Positions 55,593 through 64,000 of a stretch of 64,000 nt of DNA are shown piece after piece. The stretch lies in the NCBI GenBank assembly GCA_963921825.1, contig OY997588.1, forward strand, positions 84,077,043 through 84,141,042, read 5' to 3'. Below the pieces are notes generated by a model. It ran no database searches. It saw only the letters and a list, made by a program, of their open reading frames with translations, and had not been told where the DNA came from. The stretch's first letter is position 1; the number at the start of each line of letters is the position of its first letter. The translations under genes were made by a program, and so were the position numbers. This DNA is from Erodium maritimum. Taxonomy: Eukaryota; Streptophyta; Magnoliopsida; Geraniales; Geraniaceae.

Positions 55593-55674
55593 TGTTAGAA
55601 TGTAACAATAATTAGGCCTTCAACTATCAGCTTAAGCTTTTAGTTGGAGGCCCAATCATAGTTATATTCTAACA
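55593..55674. repeat. 82-bp near-palindrome with LTR-like ends
   Basis: Two 41-bp arms match with 7 mismatches and no spacer, starting TGTTAGAAT and ending ATTCTAACA. The centre is AGCTTAAGCTT. Ends of the TGTTAG...CTAACA type are common for Ty1/copia LTRs, so it may derive from LTR sequence. It forms a complete hairpin if transcribed. Confidence 0.8.
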
Positions 55675-56340
55675 AAGGAGAAATAGAAATTAAAACGAGA
55701 TTCAACCCATAGAGGGAATCGTCCTCGGGAACTAAAAAAGGAAGAGATGAAACATCCAAACCAAAACAGATGCAAGAATAGGAATAACCAAACCACCCAA
55801 ACAACGAGACTTTCAACCCAAGCTAAATGCCTCAAACAACAAAGAAAGTCATAGAAAGTCATAGAAGAGGAAAACATATCAATATAAAGCCAACGAATCA
55901 TGTCTCCTCTTCCTACAAAGGGTCATAGAAGGACATGCAATCTACTCCACCACCCCGGTTCCTTCCAAAATAAACCCCTCTAATCATAGTACTACAGTTT
56001 TTTCAACACCAACTCTAAAGAATTCACCCTTCCTTAGAAAACTATTTAAATACGCTATCACCTCATCAACTTTAGTCTCTTGAATGAACACCACTTCTAG
56101 ATTTTTCCTCAACTAAACATTCTTTATAATCTTCCTTATCTGGATGGAGTTTGTTCCTCTCGTATTCCAAGAGAGGAACGTCATAACTTTGATTAAGCTG
56201 ACGATTTCTTGGCGTGAGGAACCAAATTCTCTCCCTCGCCACACAAATCTTCGTAACTGTCCTCTTCACTACCCAACTAACTTCTCAGAAAGCTTGATAT
56301 CCAAATTGCTGAACTCCTCTAGTACATGATCTCCTGAAGC
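55675..56340 (-). other. Unclassified, LINE-like on the minus strand
   Basis: Minus-strand frames at 55901-55662 (hydrophobic) and 56269-56072 (charged, YDVPLLEYERNKLHPDKEDY) show no recognisable domain. Composition suggests a LINE 3' untranslated region followed by part of its coding region. Confidence 0.25.
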
Positions 56341-57846
56341 TAGGGCTTTGGTTCCAACAAATCAAATCCTAGTCAAGTCTTGAGAAAAAAAACTCTCTAT
56401 GGGAAAACCCTAGTCGAAACTATAGTTCCACCCCCCTCCCTTGCTCTTCTCCCCACCGACGGTGTCTTTGGCTCCGGTCATAGACGTCACCGATGGTGAA
56501 CTCCGTTATCCCCCTCTTTCACACCTTTCTTCTCCCCCCTTTTCCCATCTTGTGCGGTACACCTTCGCTCGATTTCTTTTCTCAATCTACTTCCTCTCTC
56601 CGTGATTAGGGGCTCCTCTTCGGACTTGGCCTAGGTTGTCTCTAGGACCGACGATTTCCTTTCGATTTCTCGCATCCGTTTAGCGGTAGTTTCGGTCTCC
56701 TCTGATCATCATTGTTTCACACTGACCTGGCGTGATGCGACTAGCCTTGCCCTCCCTGTTCTTCACTCATCACGGTTATGCACTCCTCGCACACCGTCGC
56801 TCTAGTTCTTCCCCTTCGTAGGTTTCCGAACCGATGGCTGGTCAGATCTAGGCACGAGCGAGTCTTTGGCAAACTAGTTCAGTCCTTTCGCCGAACACCC
56901 TTTTCTCCAGCTTTCCTTCTTTTCTTAGACTTAGGGTTCTGTTGCTTGTGTTGGTCGGACGAAAGTAACTGGCTTTTTGGGATTGTTTTGAGATTTTGTA
57001 GTGGGACCACTTTCTTGTTAAGATTGTTGCAGATCTAAACAACCCCTTTAGATGTGGTGGATGCTCCTCCGATGTCTTTACGGTGTTAAGCTCGCTTCTC
57101 ATATTCATGTCTTTTATCTAAATCGGCCATGGGACGCGGTTCTTCCTATTTTCTGGTGAGGATCGTCGTGGTTCGTGTGGGTAGTCATTGATGAGGAGGC
57201 TGGCTTGTCTTGGTCTTCATGGGTTTGGTCTTTCACTCGTGTTTTTCCTGCCTCAAAACTTATATATGCTCTCCTCCGTTCACAGTTGTGGCAGAGGCTC
57301 GACGGTCTTGGTGTTGGCCGCCATCGAGGGTTTGGCCAAGTGTTGGATTTGTTTACAGATCGACTGGATCAGATTCAGAGGTCTAACTCTATTGTTTAAT
57401 GTTGTTGGCCACTGATGTGCCGGAGTCTAGGTGGCTTCGATGAGTTCAGGATTGTCGAGTTTTAGTTTTTTTGCTATCGGGTACGTACTGCTTGGAGCAG
57501 TGGATGGTGGCGGGTAGTCGGGTACTTGGAAGGTAGTTTCTTTTGTTGTCTATTATGTTTTTTTGTTTTCCTGAGTCCTTTGTTTGACTAGAACTTTATA
57601 GTTGTCATATTTGGTACTTAGACTGTGTTTTGTTAGTTCTGTTGGATTTGTTTATTTCAAGGTTGTAATATCTAGTGCATAGACCTTAGTATTTTGGGTA
57701 TTTGCGCTTGTTGGGATTTGGTTGATCTTGGTTATGTCTAGGATCCTCAATTGAGGATGCCTTTGTCTATAAGCTCCTTCGAGAGATTTTCTCTTTGCCT
57801 TACCTTTACTCAAACTGGGGTATTATAAAATTTGTTGATAAAAAAA
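56341..57846 (+). pseudogene. LINE-like non-autonomous element
   Basis: A GC-richer 5' part with short open frames (56778-57038, 57175-57399) and a 3' part ending GAGAGATTTTCTC...AAATTTGTTGATAAAAAAAGG (57786-57847), the LINE-type 3' end also seen in the SINE-like insertions of units A and B. No endonuclease or polymerase motif was found. Confidence 0.4.
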
Positions 57847-58065
57847 GGGGTTTGGTTCCAAGTTTTTTAACATAACCCCACGCTTCCTTTCTTAGTACTC
57901 TATCTCGACTCCAAGAATAAGATTTGGAAGTCATTTTATAAAATATCATAATCGGATTGTGACGTGAACCCTTAGAATGCCTGAATCTCGTTTGTTTTAA
58001 GGTTCCATGTGTCCCACACATTCCATGTTAGATTGCTAGACGAGTTTATTCATAAAGATAGAAGC

Positions 58066-58669
58066 ATGGTAATTGAGTTTCGGTTGTGGAACCGTTCTAG
58101 TTTTGATTATAGGCCTCTTTAGTTGTTCACATGCCAACGAACTCATATCTGATACACATCATCTCTACATTAGTTAATGTAATTGAAACATGACCTGTGA
58201 TATTTTTCATGCATATGTTGTTTTTTTGTTGGTACATTGCAAGAAAAAAAATCTCTAGAGAAACAAGGTTCTAAACTAGGCAAGAATCTTGGAGGATAGA
58301 GTAAGAATTCCTGTTATAAGATCCATAATTTGATATAAGAAAGTATTTTGATGTATAGATAAATTAAGATCATGATTGTAAGAAACATATAACTTCACAT
58401 AAATTGGGTGCCCCTCGTGCCCGATAGCATTTGAAACGATAGACTACAAGGTAGTGAAGGATACATGTAAAACGTCGGACTAAGATGCAACAACATGTTG
58501 TAGGGTACTACCAAAGTTAATGTGCATGAACATAGATCACATAACTGATGTGGAGAACAACATTTGTGTAGCACTGATGTTACACTTTTTACACCTCGCC
58601 GAAAAATACCCCGTCGAAGTATTCTTCTGCAAGTGTGGTGATATGGTCAACAGAATGCAATACCCCTAG
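58066..58669 (+). pseudogene. LORELEI-like GPI-anchored protein pseudogene F
   Basis: Relics of all three exons: exon 1 from 58066 (frameshifted; the donor GT has become AT), exon 2 near 58235-58300, and exon 3 from 58418. Exon 3 reads CPIAFETIDYKVVKDTCK, then a single TAA stop at 58481-58483, then TTCCRVLPKLMCMN, DVENNICVALMLHFLH, EKYPVEVFFCKC and a terminal QYP, where the last cysteine has become Tyr. The splice sites flanking intron 1 and intron 2 are damaged. It ends at the same place as the intact copy, again without a GPI tail. Confidence 0.8.
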
Positions 58670-58876
58670 TTCTTGTTCGTTTTCATTTGTATCTATTTTT
58701 TCAACGTGTTATGATCGTAAAAGAAGATCAAATTTTTTTATTCTTAAGTGATACACAAATGTGTCAACCTCTTATATCCAATTGCCTCTTTCTTTCAATA
58801 TTGTCGTGTTAGTGAATAATCCTAATGATGAAAAGTATCAGGTGAATGGTATTGAGGAAAAAAAACTATGCCCTAA

Positions 58877-58889
58877 GGCTCTGATATCA
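58877..58889 (-). promoter_or_regulatory. Copia-type primer-binding site without an element body
   Basis: The minus strand reads TGATATCAGAGCC directly next to an LTR end, one base from the initiator-Met tRNA complement. Only about 60 bp of leader-like sequence follows before LLG flanking sequence. Confidence 0.65.
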
Positions 58890-59044
58890 TGTTGAATTAT
58901 GAAATATTATTGATAATTCTCAGTGATTAATACATAAAGGGAGAATCCTCTTTATAAGGGAGAAACCTACACAATTAGAAAATAAGCTAACTTAACTAGT
59001 TCATATAGCAATAGGAAATTGCCTAATACATCTAACTTCTAACA
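58890..59044 (-). repeat. Short Ty1/copia LTR (155 bp)
   Basis: The minus strand runs TGTTAGAAGTTAGATG to TTCATAATTCAACA. It contains a TATA box (CTTATAAAGAGG, about 58952-58963) and the polyadenylation-type region ATTATCAATAATATTTC. It is followed at its 3' end by a primer-binding site, so it was a 5' LTR. Confidence 0.7.
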
Positions 59045-60415
59045 TAGTTGAGATATGACTATTGGGTCACAATTATGATTGTGCCCAAATACAAGTCAAT
59101 ATCTACACCCTAAGGTGTGTTCAACCAATTAGGCACATCAAGATATGAGAATCTAAGATCAATTCTAGAGTTATTATTCATCCATATAGCACGTCGGTCA
59201 ACAAGCAAGTATAGTTTAATGGTATAAGTACCGGTCGATCCCACAGTAAGCGTTGGGTTTGTTTATCTAAGAATACTCTAAGCTAAAGATGTCACTACCC
59301 GAATATAGCTTTATTTACACTCTTCCTTTTCCTCGTAGAAGTTTCTCGTAATGTAGGAGTTGGCGGTAGATAATCGTTATTCCTATAGATACCGCAAAAG
59401 GGCGGCAAGAGGAGTAAGTTACTGCCTAGAATGAGTATAAAATCAGGTAGAGTTAAAGAATGCTATAGACATTTAGACAATTATAACCTCTCATCTTGCG
59501 GTTGTGGTGTGGTGTTTGTAACTAACTCTCACGATGGTCTAACAACTTGACTCTAGTAAGAATGGAAAATCTTAAAATAAATTCACACAAACCACCTCAA
59601 GTATTCCTAACCATAGGAGAGATATGATACTTAAGATTACCAATAAAGCATAAGTAGAGAATCAAATCATAAGCAAGGATATTCGGGATCTTAGATCCGT
59701 TGCAATACACTCTTATCCTTACATAAGGGGTAGGATCATGGGATCACCCAATTTGATACAATTCTCTCTCCTCCCCCCTCCCCAAGCACAAGACAACTAC
59801 ATTCATCCCTCAAACTGTGATTACAGTGCATTCCGGCTATACATCTTGGTATGTTGTGTCACCTCATACTACACATCGCCTTCCTACAATGGCTACTCTA
59901 GGGAGACCACAAACAATAACCACAGTTTCAATTAACAAGTCGGTTCTATCGCATGTATGGAGTTAAGACTTGGTCTATGATTCATTAACCTAGAAATCGC
60001 CTCTTTATTAAGGTAGAGGTCAAATACTTCACACTTATTGGGGTAACGATCCTTATTCTTTAAATCCTTGTGATGGAGTTAAAGAGATTTCAAAGTGGAG
60101 GCCAGAGGCAAGAAGTCAAGAAGAGGAAAGTGGCCTAAGAAAGAAGCCGGTGAGAAAGTTTTTTATTAGGTTAAACCGAATGTTAAGGTATTTGAGTCTT
60201 GAGCGTTTTAGTGCACCTTGGTGAGCTCCTGGTGTTATTTTCAAATCATCAATTTCCTCGGGTAGTAAGACGAACATAACTACTTTGGATTTTTTTTCTT
60301 CTGAATATGGGCTTTTAGCCTTTAGATTCTTGTGGTATTTTAGTCCAACCTGGGCTTCGTCAAAAGGTCAAAGCTAACCAGCTAACTTTTGAGGAGGAAG
60401 TTAACTTCTGTTAAT
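59045..60415. other. No gene recognised; probable repeat-derived sequence
   Basis: No long open frame. GGTATAAGTACCGGTCGATCCCACAG-like sequence (59220-59247) resembles leader or LTR segments common in plant retroelements. The one 65-codon frame (59738-59935) shows no domain. Confidence 0.35.
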
Positions 60416-60583
60416 TGATACCGATGAGCTTTCTATGGTTTTTAAAGGATTGGTATGAATCGTGTCATTCTCTTCATTCATGGTCAAGTATATATACACA
60501 TATATCCCTATTCAAACTATACAAGAGATAGGGATAATATCTATTCAAATAATATTTTGATATTTGAATTGATTATGCTAACT
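60416..60583 (-). repeat. Probable 3' LTR of the Ty1/copia element
   Basis: On the minus strand, after the polypurine-like tract ACGGGGGCAAG (60582-60592), a TATA-bearing segment (GTGTATATATAC, about 60489-60502) runs to a possible end GGTATCA at 60416. The 5' LTR lies beyond the window, so these borders are estimates. Confidence 0.4.
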
Positions 60584-63500
60584 TGCCCCCGTAGTCAGAG
60601 CGAGAGGATCACAGACGTTTAGAATATCACGAAAGTCAACGAACAAGACGTGAGGCAGACCCTTGGTGAAGATATCTGCAATCTGAGAGTGTGTAGGAAC
60701 ATGAAGAACACGAACATGACCACGAGCAACCTTTTCCCGAACAAAGTGGATGTCAATCTCAACGTGCTTAGTGCGCTGGTGTTGAACTGGATTCCCTGCC
60801 AAGTATATGGCACTAATATTGTCACAGTACACCAATGTGGCTAGAGAAATAGGACAATGAACCTCCATGAGAAGATTTCAAACCCAGCATGACTCAGAGA
60901 CTACTTGAGCGACTCCACGATATTCTACCTCGGTGCTGGATCGTGAGACTGTAGGTTGTCGTTTAGACGACAAGAAATAAGATTATCCCCGAGAAAGACA
61001 TTGTAGCCCGATGTGGAACGTCTGGTATCGGGACAGCCTGCCCAGTCAGCATCAGTATAGGAGACCAGATCCAACGTGCGAGAGGCATAGAGGTGAAGTC
61101 CAAGATGTAGGGTTCCCTGAAGATATCAAATAATACGCTTCAGGGCTCCCATGTGACCCACTCGAGGATCATGCATGTGCAGACACACCTGTTGAACAGC
61201 ATAGGCGATGTCAGGCCAGGTGAAAGTGAGATACTGCAACGCTCGTGCAAGACTCCTGTATAAATGCGGATCAGTGAACGGTTCACCAACATTAGCACTC
61301 ATGTTGCCTTTAGAGTCAACCAGAGTAGTAGACGGGGAACAATACTTCATGCCAGCTCGGTGAATGATCTCCTCGGTTTATTTCCATTGAAACAGAAATA
61401 GACCGTCTGAGTGACGAGTGACCGCAATTCCCAGAAAGTAAGACAATGGGCCTAAGTCTTTCATGGCAAACTCATACGCCAGATGCTTCATAATAGTCAA
61501 ATGGAGAGAATCACTGGAGGTGGTGAGTATAATATCATCCACATAAAGAAGAATAAAGGCTGTATCAACACCAGTGCGATAAATGAAGAGAGAATTGTCA
61601 GATCTTCTATGAGTAAACCCAATGGTGGCCACACAGTCCGTGAATCGCTGGTACCAGGCTCAGGGAGCTTGCTTGAGGCCATATAAGGATCTCCGGAGAA
61701 GACACACATAATCCGGATGAGTAGCGCTACGAAAACCCTATGGCTGATGCATGTAGACTGTCTCCGAGAGATCTCCATGAAGGATTGCATTCTTCACGTC
61801 CAATTGATGAATAGGCCATGACCGAGACAAGGCAATGCTCAGAACGGTTCTGATTGTGGTTGGTTTGACTACAGGGCTGAAAGTCTCGGTGCAATCCACG
61901 CCAACCTGTTGAGAGCTTCCATCACCTACAAGATGAGCTTTATAGCGCTCAAAGGAACCGTCAGATCGAACTTTATGACGAAAAAGCCACATAGACCGAA
62001 CAGTATTAGCAGTACAAGGACGTGGTACGAGCTCCCACGTATTATTTTTAATTAAAGCATCATATTCATCACGCATGGCAAAACTCCAATTCGGATCAAG
62101 GAGTGCATCTTTGCTGATTTGGGTACTTGAAAGGGAGAGGTAGATGCGGCGAGGTTGAACAATGATCAAGGTTTGATGATATCCGACCTTAGTCTGCATC
62201 GGATGAATAGGTAGTTGAGGAGGCTCTTTCTTGTCCGATGATGGTTGAGTGGACGGTGGAGTGATAGGGGCCGAGGGGTTGTGCCGATCTTCTGTGGGAG
62301 GAGACACTGGTGATGGTGCAAGCGAGGCCGGTGATGGTACTATGACGGGGCCAGCTGCTTCATATTGAGGAGTGAATAATGGAGTAATTAGGTCCAAGAA
62401 GTCATAATCATTAGGAGATCGGGTTGTCGTAGAGAATGGGAAAGTCGTTTCGTCAAAGATAACATGTCGTGCCACAATGATTCGTTTGATTGCTGGGTCA
62501 AAGCAAATGTATCCACGATGCTGAGATGAAAAACCCAAGAAAACACAAGGCATAGACCGGGGTTGAAGTTTATTAATGGACATAATAGGTAAGAGTGGAA
62601 AACACGCACAACCAAATATACGCAAATAATCATACGATGGTACATGAGAGAATAAGTAATGAGTGGGAGAAACAAAGTTAAGAATTTTGAAAAGGAGAAT
62701 ATTATGAAAATAGGTGGACATAGATAATGCAAAATGCCAAAAATTCGGAGGGACAGACGAGTGTACCAGAAGTGTACGAACTATATTATTGAGAGTACGA
62801 AATTTACGTTCAGCACGACCGTATTGGGGAGATGTGTATGGACACGAGAGCCTGAAGATCATGCATGCATCAGCACAAAATCTTTGTAGTGGTCCATTTT
62901 CAAATTCCTTCTCGTTGTCACATTGTAGTGCTTTGATTGATGCTCCAAACTGAGTACGAACATATGAGTGGAAAGAAACAAATATGGAATAGACCTACGA
63001 TTTAGAATGTAACGGAAATGTCCACACAAAGTTTGTACAATCATCAACCAACAATAAGTAATATCGGTGCCCTGCAGAACTTAAAACTGGTGAAGTCCAT
63101 AAATCCCCCTGAATAATGTCAAATGGTGCAAAAGTGCAAGAACTAGATAACTTAAACGGTAACTTACTGTTTTTGCCTAAGGCACAAGAGTAACATAATG
63201 AACTAGAAGATCCACATTGGACCAGATTATTGCGTCGGAGAGCATCGAAGATAGGAGCACCGGGGTGTCCTAGCCGAGAGTGCCAGACCGATGGAGATAA
63301 AGCTAAAAACGATGAGGATGCACCATGAGATGAGGGTGATGACGAAAACACAGGATAGAGATCACCTGAGCTATCACATCTCAGAAAAACCTTGCCCGTC
63401 TGATAGTCCTTCACAGCAAAACCAAAACGATCAAATTCCACAGAAACATTATTATCAATGACAAAACGACATACAGAAACAAGGTTTTTAATTATGTGAG

Positions 63501-64000
63501 GTGCATGGATAACATTAGGTAAGGCTAGTGATGGGTGGTTTGAGGTTAAAGATGCACTACCGTAACCCATAATTGGAATATGATGTCCATTTCCTACCAC
63601 AACATGACGACTAAAGCTTGAATTAAAATAATTACGGAGACTACCTGAGTCGACGGTCATGTGAGATGTCGCACCTGAGTCCATGAACCATTGATCCGGT
63701 GGATTTAACGTCATAGAGTTGAATGCAGCATCTATGTTCGTGGGAACATTAGATTCATGGCCATATGATGAAGAAGCCCGTGAGCCATTTCCATCTCTAG
63801 CTGAATGTTGCTGCTGAGTTGACTGTGCACGGGAGCTAGGAGGTGGGCCGAGCAGACCAGGGTGATGTTGGTTGGGCTGAGACGCAGATGGGTTGGCCCA
63901 AGACCACTGTTGCTGCTGTCCATTCCATGCTTGCTGAATAGGATATGGGCACGGGCCATATTGTCACGTCTGGTGCAGCCCAAGTGTGTGTGGATAAGGC
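60578..64000 (-). pseudogene. Ty1/copia gag-pol relic (protease to RNase H), runs off the window
   Basis: In element order (right to left): the Gln/Pro/Ser-rich end of gag (64000-63720); protease WFMDSGATSHMT (about 63690-63650); integrase with WHSRLGHPG...CYSCALGK (63290-63170) and catalytic GDLWTSP (63100), QCDNEKEF and AERK positions; reverse transcriptase with QLDVKNAILHGDL (61820-61780) and ILLYVDDIIL (61560-61525); and RNase H including YCDNISAIYLA and HVEIDIHFVREKV (60840-60720). The pol frame stays in register but is cut by single-codon stops, for example 62995-62997, about 61738 (in MHQP-GF) and about 61663 (in QAP-AW). Inactive copy. Confidence 0.88.

Overview
The window is nuclear DNA from a flowering plant, probably a eudicot. 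The evidence is plant LTR retrotransposons with initiator-Met tRNA primer sites, plant LINEs, hAT, Harbinger and Mutator-type DNA transposons, a captured piece of a CIPK-type kinase, and genes of the plant-only LORELEI/LLG family with short introns. No bacterial-style operons were found, and almost every open frame is a transposon relic.

The framework under the transposons is a worn array of LORELEI-like (LLG) genes with an unrecognised neighbour (called X here). Five LLG copies are visible: pseudogenes at 12290-12835, 18064-18609, 30602-30850 and 58066-58669, and one copy with an open three-exon frame at 38833-39512. Units A (10447-16724) and B (16725-19740) are direct tandem copies. Unit C (19741 to about 20564) is a third, truncated copy. 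All five LLG copies end at the last family cysteine or before it, without the usual GPI-anchor tail.

Region by region. 1-10446 is a minus-strand Ty3/gypsy element that kept a broken gag but lost pol; its left LTR is split by a solo LTR (1668-4625). 10447-20564 holds units A-C with LLG relics, a LINE 3' end and, in A only, a solo LTR (13272-16026). 20565-28400 holds LINE pieces, a solo LTR inside an open frame (22384-25455), degenerate repeats and an unclassified gene-like relic. 28415-31273 is the next X/LLG unit with a LINE insertion, followed by a Harbinger-type MITE (31274-31611). 31740-35504 is a plus-strand Ty3/gypsy gag-protease relic split by another solo LTR (32711-34372). 35925-38135 is a Pack-MULE carrying a kinase fragment. 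38746-39512 is the intact LLG gene. 39513-42451 is poorly classifiable. 42452-52433 is a second pol-less Ty3/gypsy element holding a hAT insertion (45138-46071) and a plus-strand solo LTR (47603-50326). 52434-58669 holds a LINE whose endonuclease is fused to its terminal zinc finger, further X and LLG relics and an 82-bp palindrome. 58670-64000 is Ty1/copia sequence: one LTR with a primer site but no body, then a minus-strand pol relic running off the window.

The target-site duplications and empty sites allow a relative history. LINE and SINE-like insertions in the LLG unit came before the A/B duplication. A 504-bp microhomology deletion in B and a solo LTR in A came after it. All readings were made by eye, without alignment software, so identities are approximate.
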